Below are positions 32,400 to 43,372 of a stretch of 64,000 bases of DNA, one piece after another; position 1 is the first letter of the stretch, and each line of letters opens with the position of its first letter. This DNA comes from Dromiciops gliroides (lineage: Eukaryota > Chordata > Mammalia > Microbiotheria > Microbiotheriidae): NCBI RefSeq assembly GCF_019393635.1, contig NC_057867.1:56432492-56496491 (forward strand), in the 5' to 3' direction. Below the pieces are notes generated by a model. The model worked only from the letters and a program-made list of their open reading frames with translations, made no database searches and was not told the origin of the DNA. Both the position numbers and the translations under genes were made by a program.

Positions 32400-32670
32400 T
32401 GCTGAACCTTTGTTAATAATAAACAAAAATAATAACAATGCTAGTCATAGCTAGCATTCTACATATCTTATCTCATTTCACCTTCATAACAATGCTGTGA
32501 AATAGGTGCTGTTATTATTCCTGTATTACAGGTGGCAAAATGTAGGCAGAGAGAGGCTAACTGACTTACCCAGAACCACACAGCTAAGTAAATATCTGAA
32601 GCAGGATTTGAACTCATTTGCTTCTGATTAGAAGTCCAGAACTCTAAACTCTCATACAACCTAGCTGCCT
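32400..32670 (-). mobile_element. MIR SINE, long, antisense
   Basis: CTCATTTCACCTTCATAAC, AATGCTGTGAAATAGGTGC, GACTTACCCAGAACCACAC and CAACCTAGCTGCCTCATGG. A nearly complete antisense copy. Confidence 0.7.
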
Positions 32671-32679
32671 CATGGTTTT

Positions 32680-33760
32680 TTCATCTTATTTTTTGAACAA
32701 TTTATTTTTCCGAATAAATTACTTGGGGCAAAAATAGTTTTAATCTTGACAACATGTTATTGCCACAGAATCCTTCTAGAATAGAATGCTATCATTGAGC
32801 AGACACAGCGTCTGTTTCCCGTTGTAACTATAAGCAAGTTGCCTTTCTCTGGGACCCAGGAAATACTCTGGGTTATATGTGGGCTCCCTTGAGGTGAGAT
32901 GAAGAGAAATTTTGAAGGAATCCCAAGGAAGCGTAAAGTAGCATAATTTCTAGTCCCCTATCATCCCTTCCTTTGAAGGAATAAATTGGTCAAAGTTGGG
33001 CCAAAGCGTTATATCTCTGGCTCTGCTTTACACTTTATTGGGTGAAATTGGGTGACCTGGAGCTTCATCCCAGCCTAATTTTAACATATGTTCTCTGTTG
33101 AATAAGTAAGCATGAGAAGTTGGGTATTAGGAAAGAATGGAAAAAAGAAAGTTGAAGAACTGCGAACACAAGCAACTGAAAATGAAAACTCAGTGGAAAC
33201 CTCTTTAGATGAGTGTTAAAGTGAATGTGAAATATTCCAGGGCATGCATGGTAAATTAATCCAGAAAAGTGAAAGGAATCATTGTTTTTGAGAAACAGAA
33301 ATGAAGGGAATTAGAGAGCAATGGGGGGATCTCAGCATCGGGGCTGCCCATCTCCAGTTAGTTGGGAATAATGGAATAGAGGGGGAGGGGGAGGGGGAGG
33401 AGGAGAAGATCCCTGTCCCCAAATCCATTAGCAGGGGACTTTCTCCTCATTGGTGGAGATGAAGGCCCTGTCCTGAGTGAGGGATGGGATGGAGCTGGGG
33501 AGAGAGGGAGAGCTGCTACCTTCTTTAGTTCTCTTCTAGACTCTTCAAGCTTCAGATTTTCTTTCAACTTTAAGTCACTTTAGGCATTCCTGGCTTCAAG
33601 AGGGAAAATGGAAGTGGCCAATGCTGTTCCAGGTTTCCAAAGGAAAAGACTCTGGGAAGACCTGAGAGGAGCTGACAGTCTCCATCATGCCTCTATCCCC
33701 AGCTTGATAGACTGGAGACTTTATTTAGTGTTTTACTTTTCCAATTATCTGTAAAAACAT
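32680..33760. other. No gene recognised; short purine-rich repeat
   Basis: Single-copy-looking sequence containing a GGGGGA minisatellite at 33380-33405. Nothing else recognised. Confidence 0.45.
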
Positions 33761-33829
33761 TTTTAATTTATGAGAATTTAATTTTCTTTTCCTTAATCTT
33801 TATATAAATCACATGCCAAGCAAATTCTA

Positions 33830-34100
33830 TTATTTTCTAGTTATATATAGAGATAGTTTTCAACATTTGTTTCACAAATTTGCGTGTCATCTTTGCGCAG
33901 GGGCCATGCTAATCTTCTCTGTATCTTTCCAATTTTAGTATATGTGCTGCTGAAGTGGGCACAACATTTGTTTCTATAAGATTTCTGGTTCCAAATTTTT
34001 CTCCCTCCCTCACTTCCCCCCCTCCCCAAAACAGCAAGCAATCTGATATAGGTTATATATGCACAATCACATTAAACATATTTCTGGATTAGCCATGAAA
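33830..34100 (-). mobile_element. L1 LINE 3' end, split by a U6 copy
   Basis: TTATATATAGAGATAGTTTT, then (after the U6 insert) CAAATTTTTCTCCCTCCCTC and AGCAAGCAATCTGATATAGG. Same L1 3' UTR type as at 7818. It abuts a second L1 3' end starting about 34105. Confidence 0.8.
33862..33974 (-). pseudogene. U6 snRNA retropseudogene with target-site duplication
   Basis: The reverse complement of 33874-33962 is U6 snRNA from its first base: GTGCCCACTTCAGCAGCACA, then ATACTAAAATTGGAAAGATA, then AGATTAGCATGGCCCCTGCG. It stops near U6 nucleotide 89 of 107, so the 3' end is missing. Identical 12-bp flanks AACATTTGTTTC (33862-33873 and 33963-33974) show insertion by LINE machinery into an existing L1 tail. 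A few substitutions in 89 bases make it moderately young. With no upstream promoter elements it should be silent. Confidence 0.93.
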
Positions 34101-34104
34101 AAAC

Positions 34105-34960
34105 AATTTTTAACATTTGTTTTTAAAATTCTAAGTTCCAAATTATTTCTCTTGCTCCCTCCCCCACCCCAGGGCAAGCAATATGGTATAGATTATACAT
34201 GTGTAGTCATGCAAAACATTTCCATATTAGTCATGTTGTGAAAGAAAACATAGACAAAAAACTCAAGAAAAAGCATACATCAATCTGTATTCAGACACCA
34301 TCAGTTCTTTCTCTGGGGATGGATAGCATTTTTCATCCAAAGCTCTTGAGAGTTCTCTTGGATCATTCACTGTGTTGCTGAGTCATTCACAGATGATCAT
34401 CTTACATTGTTGCTGTCACTTTGTACACAGTACATTTCATTCTGCATCAGTCCATGTAAGTCTTTCCAGGTATTTCTGAGAGCATCCTGCTCATTATTTT
34501 TTATAGCAGAGTAGTATTCCCTCACAATCACATACCACGATTTGTTTAGCCATTCTCCAATTGATGGGCATCCCCTCAATTTACAATTCTTTGCCCCTCC
34601 ACAAAAAGAGCTGCTGTAAATATTTTTGTACATATAGGCCCTTTCTCTTTTTAAAAATCTCTTTGGGATACAGACCAGTAGTGTTATTGCTGGGTCAAAT
34701 GGTATGCATGGTTTTATAGCTCTTTCGGCATGGTCCCAAATTGTTCTACAGCAAAGCTTCTTAAACTGTGGGTCGAGACCCTACATGGGGTTACATAACT
34801 GAATATGAGAGCTGTGAAAAATTTGGCAACAGTAAAAGGTTATGTATACCTATTTTATATACCTGTATACCTGGGGTCACGTAAACATTTCTTTGGCAAA
34901 AAGGGGTCAGAAGTGGAAAAAGTTTAAGAAGTCCTGCCCTGCAGAATGGTTGAATCAGAT
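34105..34960 (-). mobile_element. L1 LINE, 5'-truncated, ORF2 C-terminus
   Basis: L1 3' UTR at the left (GGGCAAGCAATATGGTATAG), then ORF2 C-terminal residues on the minus strand at 34633-34397: NCKLRGCPSIGEWLNKSWYV and REYYSAIKNNEQDALRNTW. Further right, GGGATACAGACCAGTAGTGT and GGGTCAAATGGTATGCATGG. The frame is broken. A hAT element is inserted at 34751-34935. Confidence 0.85.
34743..34943. mobile_element. Non-autonomous hAT element nested in L1
   Basis: A 185-bp element (34751-34935) with inverted ends GCAAAGCTTCTTAAACT and, reversed, AGGACTTCTTAAACT. The interior contains GGGTCGAGACCCTACATGGG and GGCAACAGTAAAAGGTTATG. The flanking 8-mers GTTCTACA and GCCCTGCA are related but decayed, as an 8-bp hAT duplication would be. 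There is no transposase frame. The exact family is not named here. Confidence 0.7.
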
Positions 34961-35524
34961 AGCCTAGAGACTTCAGGGGACTTCCCCTGGGTGAGGGCCA
35001 GGACTCTCCCTCTTGGTTGAAGTGAGTTATCTCACTCCTAATGGGAGAACTCCTTCACTTTGTATTATCTGGTATATATTATCTGATGTATACCTTCTCT
35101 GATCTATGCTTTGCTACTGATGTTGATATTTTTTTTTCTATTCTCTATGTGTGTTCATTCAGGAACTGGCATTTTGGTGGAAAATCCTTGTATATAGAGC
35201 CTAGAGATCACTCTTCTTCCCAGTAATGACAGAGTAAGCAGAAGTTAGATTGAATCCAATTGTATCCATAGACCAACAATTTTTAAGAGAACAGATACAT
35301 AAAATTCTACCTACGTACTCCCCCTCTCTGAGAAGAGCAGAGTCACCATGGTCCCAACTTCCTGTTTCCCTTCCTGGCAGGAATTAAAGTTTCCCTTGGA
35401 GAAGAGTGAGAGGAGAAGAAGGCAAGAGATGTTTATTCTGCCTCTCGTTGAGCCACATGGTATCCACCATGCTACAGGTAAGGAGACGGCTTCTTGCTAC
35501 ACATCCAGAACTTTCTACACATCA

Positions 35525-35880
35525 GACCCAGTTTTAATAATAATAATAATCACTAGCATTTATATAGCATCTCCTATGTTCCAGACACTGTGCTAAGTGT
35601 TTTACTAATATTATGTTATTCGATTCTTACAACAACTCTGTGAAAGGTAGGTGCTATTATTACCCCAATTTTACAGTTCAGGAAACTGAGGCAAACACAG
35701 GGACTAATCTAAGGTCACACCACTAGTAAATGTTTGAGGTGGGAATATAAGAAAAATAATAATGAAAGCTTCCATTTAGATAATGCTTTAAGATTTATGT
35801 ACTTAGCAAACTTTCAAATACTAAGTTAATGCCTATTCTCCTCCTCCTCTTCCTTCTCTTCCTCCTCCTCCTGTTTTTTT
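35525..35880 (-). mobile_element. MIR SINE, antisense, plus MIR-like remnant and CTC tract
   Basis: 35525-35760: CACTGTGCTAAGTGTTTTAC, TTACAACAACTCTGTGAAAG, CAGGAAACTGAGGCAAAC. 35760-35825 resembles another MIR-type 3' end. It ends in a CTCCTC/CTTCCT run at 35838-35873. Confidence 0.6.
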
Positions 35881-36029
35881 CAGACCCCTTCCCTAGCTTG
35901 GGACACTTTTTCATTAGAAGAACTAAGAGGCTAAATTGGTAAATCCTAATGACAAAAGGATTCAGATGACATTTCAGTTTGGCATCAAAAAAGAAATGTC
36001 CAGAAAGAATTCTAACCAATACAATTAAA

Positions 36030-36640
36030 TAAGCCAAACCGGAACAAGTCTTCCTTTGTCTACAACATATATTGTTTGCTTTTTAGCTCTACAATTTACT
36101 AGTATTGTTGCTAAACACTAATTTGCCTTTTGAGAGAACCTTTTCAGTAGTTGCTCGCTGAATTGAAAATGGAAAAGAACAAATGACCTAATGATAACAA
36201 CAAAAATTCAGTCAAATTCTAGTCTTGAAGAGAAATGACAGAGTTTTCCCCAGGAGACAGCTCACCTCAGTGTGCTTTAGGGCTCAGACATTCCAGAATT
36301 CAAACTTCCCAAACAAAGTAGGCCCATCATTTGGAGATGACAGGGTCTTTCATGCGCATTAGTCTCCAAACATAACAAGTCACACTCGCATGCCGTTGTA
36401 AATAAGTAGGCGGCTACCCTGGCTGACATGTGGGCTGCTGGGAGGCGAGTTACTGAGGAATTAACTTCTGTCTAATATGATTAGCAACGCTTGTCTTCAG
36501 GTGACAAAGTGCTTCTGAAGCTTAAAGAAAGAACTAATTGGTTCTCCTAGTGAATAATCTGTGAGATCAGGAGGGACAGGAAGTTATTTTGGCTGAAAAT
36601 GCTTTTAGATTGCTACAGTTCTCAAATTTTTTGAAGGTGA
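36030..36640. other. Repeat-free block, possible conserved non-coding sequence
   Basis: No known repeat or coding frame. The part around 36350-36530, with balanced composition and several homeodomain- and E-box-like words (TCTAATATGATTAGC, CAGGTG), is what a regulatory element may look like, but this cannot be told from one genome. Confidence 0.25.
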
Positions 36641-36684
36641 AAGGGGTCAGCAAAGAAATAATGAAAAAAATCAGATAAATAAGC

Positions 36685-36990
36685 TAGATAAGCTGTGGCA
36701 CATCATTATGATGGAATATTATCATACAGCAAGAAATAACAAATATGAGGAATTCAGAAAACCATGGGCAAATTTTTGTGAACTAATACAGAGTGAAATA
36801 AACAGAACTTGAAGAACAATATCCATAATGAAAACACCAATGTAAATGAAAAGCACATTCTAGGGGAATCAGGTTCTAAGAAACTGAAGAAATTCAAATT
36901 GTTCCAGAGAACAGACAACGAAACACACCTCCCCCCTCAGAGCAGAGAGGTGGGGAACTACTAGGGCAGAGTGTGGTATACATTGTTAGA
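36685..36990 (+). mobile_element. L1 LINE, sense, ORF2 C-terminal end
   Basis: Plus-strand translation gives KLWHIIMMEYYHTARNNKY and EEFRKPWANFCELIQSEINR followed by a stop, the conserved end of L1 ORF2. The following 100 bases are its 3' UTR. Orientation is opposite to the other L1 ends in this window. Confidence 0.8.
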
Positions 36991-37110
36991 TGCTGTCAGT
37001 GTTAGTTATTTTTGTTTGTTTTTTTTTGTCATGAGAGAGAGTTAAATCTTGAAGGGATCATGAAGGGGCATGGTATTTCCAGAAGTAGCTATGATATAAC
37101 ATCAAAAGGC

Positions 37111-37275
37111 ATCAAAACAACTTTTTTTAAAAAATTAATAAAGTATCTTATTTTTTTCCCGTTACATGTAAAGATAGTTCTCAACCTTTGTTTATACAAG
37201 CTTTACAATTTCAGATTTTTCTCCCTCCCTCCCCTCCCTCCCCCCTCCCCTAGACAGCAGGTAATCTGATATAGG

Positions 37276-37358
<83 letters not shown>

Positions 37359-37870
37359 CATAATAACATTAATCCTATTTCTGCATTGGTCATGTTATAA
37401 GAGAAAAAAAATCAGAGCAATGATGGAAAACCTCAAAATAGAAAAAAACCCAACAGCATCAAAAACAAAAGAAATAGTATGGTTCATTCAGCATCTATAC
37501 TCCGCAGTTTTTTTTTTTTTCCTGGATTTGGAGATCCTCTTCCATCATGAGTTCCCTGGAACTCTTCTGTGCCATTGCATTGGTGAGAAGAATATAGTCC
37601 ATCACGGTAGATCAACACTCAATGTTGATGTTACTGTGTACAATGTTCTTCTAGTTCTGCTCATCTCATTCATCACCAGCCCACGCAAGACCCTCCAGGT
37701 TTCTCTGAACTCCTCCTGCTCATCGTTTCTTATAGCACAATAGTATTCCATTGTATTCATATACCACAACTTGTCCAGCCATTCCCCAATTGATGGGCAC
37801 CCCCTCAACTTCCAATTCTTTGCCACCACGTAAAGAGCAGCTATAAATATCAAAACAACTTTTTAAAAAA
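37111..37870 (-). mobile_element. 5'-truncated L1 LINE with target-site duplication
   Basis: The insert is about 37134-37848, flanked by ATCAAAACAACTTTTT (37111 and 37849). On the minus strand 37853-37602 reads FIAALYVVAKNWKLRGCPS, EWLDKLWYMNTMEYYCAIRN and EFRETWRVLRGLVMNEMSRT, the ORF2 C-terminus in one open frame. The target reads TTTT/AA on the minus strand, as the L1 endonuclease prefers. It carries a (TG)n(TA)n array. It is among the better preserved L1 ends here. Confidence 0.9.
37276..37360. repeat. (TG)n(TA)n microsatellite
   Basis: About 28 TG steps, then about 12 TA steps, inside the L1 3' UTR. The CVCVCV/YIYIYI frame of 155 residues is a translation of it and runs on into L1 antisense. 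Confidence 0.95.
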
Positions 37871-37905
37871 TGGTCATTGAAGGACCCTTTTCCCATATTT
37901 TTACC

Positions 37906-38686
37906 ATGGCAAGTTGGCAGCAGATTGGATAGATGGGGGGAGAAACAGTGAAGAGTTGAAAATGACACTGAGGTTTCAGGCCTGGGTGACTGGGAGGATT
38001 ACTGACTATGTCCTTGACAGTAACAGGAAAGTTTGGAAGAGTAGAGGGTTTCAGGGAAAGATAATGAGTTTTGGTTTGGACATGTTAAATTGAAGATGCC
38101 TACAGAACATCCACTCTGAGATGTCAGTTAATGATGTAAGGCTGCAGGGTAAGAGCAAAAGTAGGGGTAGATAAATGGATCTGAGAATCCTATGAGAAAA
38201 GATGACAGTAGAATCTATGGGAGCTGATGAGCTCACCTAGTGAGATAGTAGTTAGAGAGGGCCAGGGCTTTTGGCTTTACAAAGTGCCCGATGAAGGTTA
38301 TCATTTTATGACCCTTCCAAGAAGTGCTATAGATATTCTTTTTTGTTTTTTGTTTTGGTGAGGCAATTGGGGTTAAGTGACTTGCCCAGGGTCACACAGC
38401 TAGTAAGTGTTAAGTGTCTGAGGCCGGATTTGTACTCGGGTCCTCCTGAATCGAGGGCTGGTGCTCTATCCACTGTGCCACTTAGCTGCCCCTATAGATA
38501 TGCTTATCCCTGTTTGAGAGATGAGGAAAAGCTAAAGGGACCTTTCTTCCCTATAAAATGAAGGGGTTGGGTTGGTTGATCCCTTGCAGCTGATGAACAA
38601 ACATTCAGTTGCAGGGGCAGGGTTCTTGGAATTCTCTGGACATTCTCAACCTTCAACTGTTTCATTCAACTGAAGGTAAGATGTAA
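37906..38686. repeat. Copied block B, second copy with SINE insertion
   Basis: Matches 28341-28930 from TGGCAGCAGATTGGATAGA to CTGAAGGTAAGATGT, interrupted by the SINE at 38341-38492. It sits exactly between the two 215-bp A repeats. The LINE homology starts abruptly at the left edge, so this is the derived copy. Confidence 0.9.
38328..38505 (-). mobile_element. Young marsupial SINE, antisense, post-dates the block copy
   Basis: The element is 38341-38492: GGTTAAGTGACTTGCCCAGG, TGAGGCCGGATTTGTACTC, CACTTAGCTGCCCC. The flanks TATAGATATTCTT and TATAGATATGCTT are the duplication. The empty site is preserved at 28740-28755 in the source block, so it inserted after the copying event. Confidence 0.93.
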
Positions 38687-38901
38687 GAACTACTAAGGCA
38701 GAATGTGGTATACATTGTCAGAAGCTGTCAGTGTTACAGGTATGTTTGACTGTTTTTCTGTGTGATGAGAGAGAGTTAAATCTTGAAAGGATCACGAAGG
38801 GGCGTGGTATTTCCAGAAGTAGCTGTGATGTAACATCAATAGGTATCAAAACAACTTTAAAAAAAATGGTCATTGAAGGACCTTTTCCCCATATTTTTAC
38901 C
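38687..38901. repeat. 215-bp direct repeat A, right copy
   Basis: GAACTACTAAGGCAGAATG, AGTTAAATCTTGAAAGGATC and CATATTTTTACC match the left copy without the L1. The flanking sequence on the right (CTTTTCATTCCCAGC) is not shared. Confidence 0.9.
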
Positions 38902-39439
38902 TTTTCATTCCCAGCTGTTGGCTTCAACACTAGCCTTAATGCTCTGGTAGTGCCGCTTGAAAAAAAAAAAAAAAAAGGTCTGTATTTTTCCCTTTGTCCT
39001 CTCTGGTTAAGGAATGGAGATGAATGTATTATGTTGAAACATTTCCCATTTTTTTCTTCCGACTGCCTAAACTCTAAATGCTCCCCTCCTCCCCTGGGGG
39101 AATCCATTTATTAAAATAATGGATCAGGGAAAGCTTTTTCACTGTATCTTCATTCAAAGAGGCAAAAGAGATGGAACATTTGGGTATAAGGGATATCTCT
39201 TGACTTCAAGTGGAAGGTAGAATTTATTATAAGAGATCATGGAAATGAGATGTTGAGGGCTGAGCGGGCGATATTCCTGCTGCTAAACTTGAGGAAGTTG
39301 AATCACAGGCATCCTCTGCAGCAAGATGTTAGGCCTCCCACTAACCCCCCTAGTCACACTTACACAAAGGGCAAAGGGCTTACTGTAAGAACAATGAACC
39401 TTGTTGTATGAACCTAGTCGATATTGAAATGGTGCTCTA

Positions 39440-39800
39440 AGGATTGCAAAACACTGTACAGCCATCGTTTCATTTGTGCCTCACAACGTCTCCATGAGGT
39501 AAGTGCTATCTATTATGATCTCCATGTTACACATGAGGAAATTAAGGCTCCAAGAAGTCAAATGATTTGTCCATAGCCACATATCTAGTATGTCCCAGTG
39601 GTAAACCAGGGTGTTACCTATTATGTCACACTGTCTCTCCCTCTTATAAGAAAAGACAAGTTCAAGTGGTAAGTTGAGACAACAGGAAATTTATTAAGCA
39701 GCTGCTGTGTTCCAAGCACTGTGCTAAACACTGTGGATACAAAAAAAAACTGGGCAGGAGGGAGGTGGCAAAAAAACAGTCCCTGTTCTTGAGGAGCTCC
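39440..39800 (-). mobile_element. MIR SINE and L2 3' end, both antisense
   Basis: 39440-39640 is MIR antisense (GTGCCTCACAACGTCTCC, ACATGAGGAAATTAAGGC). 39685-39800 is L2 3' end antisense (AATTTATTAAGCAGCTGC, CAAGCACTGTGCTAAACAC). Confidence 0.6.
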
Positions 39801-40329
39801 CCAAAATGAGCTCCCCATCTGACTGTTATCCCAAGGATGGGAGGAAACTAGTTTTTCTTTCTCCATATTCAATTAAATCAGTTCTACCCCTGCATCATTT
39901 CTATGAAATTATTGCAGCACAACTATGGCCAATTGCTATCCCTCCAGTTATTTCAGTCATTCTTTATTTTTTAAAGAATGTTTTGTAATGATATTTTTAT
40001 AAGTTTTGATCACATCTTGGTAGTTGGACCCTTAGGTATGTAATGCATTGTGTAGTCATTTTGAAATAAATATTTTATTATGAACTTGTTAGTCATCAAT
40101 AACATGAACATTTCCATATACAAAGAACATAAAAAGAGTGTCCCATATGGAACTGGGACTTTAAATCATACAATGTGGTAGGACCAAGACTGCCCTGTGG
40201 ACACTGTCTGTGTCCTCTTCGAAAAGTACTTCTGCTCTCTCCTGTATATTTTACATTTTTTAACTGATGCACTTTTCTTTATTTTCTTCTCTTTTATTTT
40301 GTTATTTTTTGCAGCCGTAGCACTAACTC

Positions 40330-42290
40330 TGCCCATCCTTAGTAAGGAACCTCCCTTGTAACAAATAAGTATAGTAACAAAAGCTTTTGATTATTTCCAT
40401 GAGATTTTGCTTACTATGACTTCCTCTTGGGATTTGGTATTGATTTAGAGAACTACGGTGATTTTTGTGGATATATTTTGTCTGCTGCTACTTTAATGAA
40501 ACTGCTAATTGTCCCAAATGGTTTCTTCGCTGATTCCCTGCAGTCTTATAAAAGAAACTATAGAGTCATCTGAAAGCAGGGGTGCTTTTGTCCACTTGTT
40601 GCTTATACTCATGCCTTTATAAATTCTTTCTCTTATTGTATTGATGTTCTCATCTATGCCAAACAACAGTGGGAAAAGAGGGCAGCCAATCTTAAACTGG
40701 GTACTTGTTGGGAAGCTTGCTAGATTTTAGTTTCGATGTATACATTTTATCCTATCAGTAAATGGTTCTTCCATGCCTATATTGTGTAATATTGTTTTTT
40801 AATTTTAATTTAATTTTTATCATAAATGAATGTTTACTTTGCCAAATATTTTTTGAATTTATTTGTATAATCATGTAGCTTGAGATATTTTTAATATGAT
40901 TAGCAATATTGTTTTTCCAATATTGAATCATCCTTGGTATAGTTCTAACCTCTTGATAGTGAATATATTTTTTGATGTGGCATTGTAGTCTTTTTGCTAG
41001 GACTTTAAAAAAAATGCTTATTGATATCCACTAGTGGAGAGGCAGCATGAGGTAGTAGATAAAGAGCTGGACTGAAAGCCAGGAAGACCAGGGTTCAAGG
41101 TTTACCTATGACACATATTGGCTATGTGACCTTGGGCAAGGTACTTAACCTCTCAGTGCTCTTAGTTCTTCAACACTAAAAGTTGTTGAGAAAATGTAAA
41201 CTTCATTTTGTAGAGGGAGTTTCCTCACCTTTATACTAATTCTTTATACTAATATACTAGTTCTTTATACTAATGAAATCACAATTCTAGTCCCTTTCCC
41301 TCTTTATTAATGATATTGGTCTGTAGTTCTCTTTTCCCCCTTTATCCTTCCCTGATTTAAATATTCATACATCATTTATCCCATAAAAGGATTCTAGTAG
41401 ACTATTTTCTTTCTCAGTTTTTGGAGAAAAATTTGGGTAGCATTGTAATTAATTGTTCTTTGAACATTTATTAGAATTCATCTGTAAAACTGTACCAAAT
41501 TCCTTTGGTAGTTCCTTTACAGCTAATTCGATTTCATTTTATTAGCTGCTATTATTGTTATTATTATTATACTAACTATTATATACCATAATTATAACAT
41601 ATAATCCCATATTAATGCTAAATTACAGACATTATCATCATCATAATCATCATCATCATGTTCATTATTTCCAACTAATTGAAGATGGACAATTGTTAAA
41701 ATTTCTAATGTCTCTAGTTTTTTAAGATCTCAATTCCATGTTATGTTAATTGGGATGTTTTATATTTTTGTAGATAATCCTCCAGTTCCTTTAGTTTCTC
41801 AGTTTTGGAGGCAAATAATTGTATGGAATAACTTTTGATCATTCTTTTATTTCTTCCCTTTTTACTGTGATTGTTCCTTGTACGTTTTTTACTTGGATAA
41901 TTTGATTTTCCTCCCTTTTTATTAGATTAGCTAAAACACTATCAATTTTCTTAGTCTTTGCAATGAACCAGCCTTTCATTTGTTTTGATCAGTACTATAG
42001 GCTTTTTGTTGTACACTTTATCTATTTCTCTTCTAATTGTCAAGATTTCCTCTTTGTGCTTATTTTGGGCTGCTTTTTTGTTGATTGATTTTCTCATTTT
42101 TAAAAATTGCATTTTCAGACCATTAATCCTTGCTTTTCCCATTTTGTTAATGTATGTTTTCAGGGATATAATTTTCTTTCTGAGAACTACTTTAGCTACA
42201 TCCCAGAAATTTTGATATGTTGTCTTATCGTTAGGCTTCTCCATCACAGAGTTATTGTTTCTATGAGTCATTCTTTGACATTTAAAATAA
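40330..42290 (-). mobile_element. L1 LINE, central ORF2 fragment
   Basis: Minus-strand 42271-41951 reads TTYQNFWDVAKVVLRKKIIS and KEEILTIRREIDKVYNKKP, the linker region of ORF2 just after the endonuclease. Further left, plus-strand TGCTACTTTAATGAAACTGC and AATGATATTGGTCTGTAG are antisense to the reverse-transcriptase domain. It is interrupted by a SINE at 41030-41300 and has neither L1 end. Strongly AT-rich and decayed. Confidence 0.8.
41030..41300 (+). mobile_element. Marsupial MIR-related SINE nested in L1
   Basis: GAGGCAGCATGAGGTAGTAG, GAAGACCAGGGTTCAAGG, CTATGTGACCTTGGGC and the family tail GAGGGAGTTTCCTCACC through ACTAATGAAATCACAATTC. L1 sequence resumes after it. Confidence 0.8.
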
Positions 42291-42409
42291 GAATGATAGG
42301 AGACTTCATTATGATGAACTAATTACAATGTCATTATTAAGTCTCCTATCATCCTTTTAAAGAAGGGGGAAACTGTAGCTCACAGTTTAAGAGAATGGCC
42401 TACAGTCAC

Positions 42410-42600
42410 ATAGTTCATAGAACCATAGATTTAAAGCAGGAAGGGACCTTAGAGACAGTCAAGTCCAAATCCCTCCTTTCACAAATTAGGAAACTCAAAG
42501 CCAAGGTCATGTGTGTTATAAACAACAGAGCCAGAGCATGAACCCAGGTCTTCTAAATTCAAATCCAGCCCTAGCTACTGAGTATCAGAGCCAGAATTGG
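42410..42600 (-). mobile_element. THER1 SINE, antisense
   Basis: AAAGCAGGAAGGGACCTTAG, AAATTAGGAAACTCAAAGCC, GAACCCAGGTCTTCTAAATTC. Complete antisense copy. Confidence 0.75.
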
Positions 42601-43117
42601 AAATTGTTTTTCTTGGTTATGGATATTATTACTGTGGGTAATAAATGGGTTGAACACTAAGTTATCCTAATTTCTCAGTTCCCAAAGAATTCGAAACAGT
42701 GCAGGGAATTCCCAGAAGATCTTTGGGATAGTAAGATTTTTGAGTAAAACACAGTGATACTTGACCTCTATAGGACACCAGGCAAGCTTCTAGGAGGAGG
42801 TAGTTCACAGTTTTAACATTCCTTTCTAAAATGACATTATTGAATGTTTGAGATGTTTTTGTTTACTTGTACTTTTGGCTATACCAGTAACTTCTTGTAC
42901 TTTCTTGTTTGCTGTGTCATATCTTTGTGAAGATGGGTTTTTATAGGTTGTGATTAAAAAACATGCATTTTGTGAAAACAGATATGGAACAGAAAATGAG
43001 CATGGCGGTATTCAGTCTGATTTCAAGGTTTGAGAAACTGTGGAGTGCCAAACAAGTGAACACATCTCCTTAGCAAGTAATTATGGCAGCTTATTATGGG
43101 TAAATGATGTACCAGGC

Positions 43118-43372
43118 AGCAGCTAGGTGGTGCTGCAGTGGATAGAGTGCTGGGCCTGGAGTCAGGAAGATTTCCTCTTCCTGAGTTCGAATCTAGCCTC
43201 ATACTTACTAACTGTGTGACCCTGGGCAGGTCACTTTAACCCTGTTTACCTCAGGTTCCTCATGTAAAATGAGCTAGAGAAGGAAATGGCAAACCATACT
43301 GGAATATCTCTGCCAAGAAAACCCCAAATGTTGTCAAGAAGAGTCAGACAGGACTGAACAATAACAGCAAAA
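43118..43372 (+). mobile_element. Long-form marsupial SINE
   Basis: CAGCAGCTAGGTGGTGCTGC, GAGTTCGAATCTAGCCTC, GTGTGACCCTGGGCAGGTCA, TGCCAAGAAAACCCCAAATG and GACTGAACAATAACAGC. Confidence 0.85.

Larger units (their letters stand above)
36955..37905. repeat. 215-bp direct repeat A, left copy (split by an L1)
   Basis: The left copy of a repeat that also occurs at 38687-38901, bracketing the copied block. It begins GAACTACTAGGGCAGAGTG, includes AGTTAAATCTTGAAGGGATC and GTATTTCCAGAAGTAGCT, and ends CATATTTTTACC at 37905. An L1 (37134-37848) interrupts it after ATCAAAACAACTTTTT. Confidence 0.9.

Noticed and set aside
37276-37743. 155-residue frame starting CVCVCV
   Set aside because: Translation of a TG/TA microsatellite running into L1 antisense.
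38343-38561. 72-residue frame similar to frames at 5815-6099 and 11219-11578
   Set aside because: The shared peptide is the antisense translation of the same SINE family, not a protein family.
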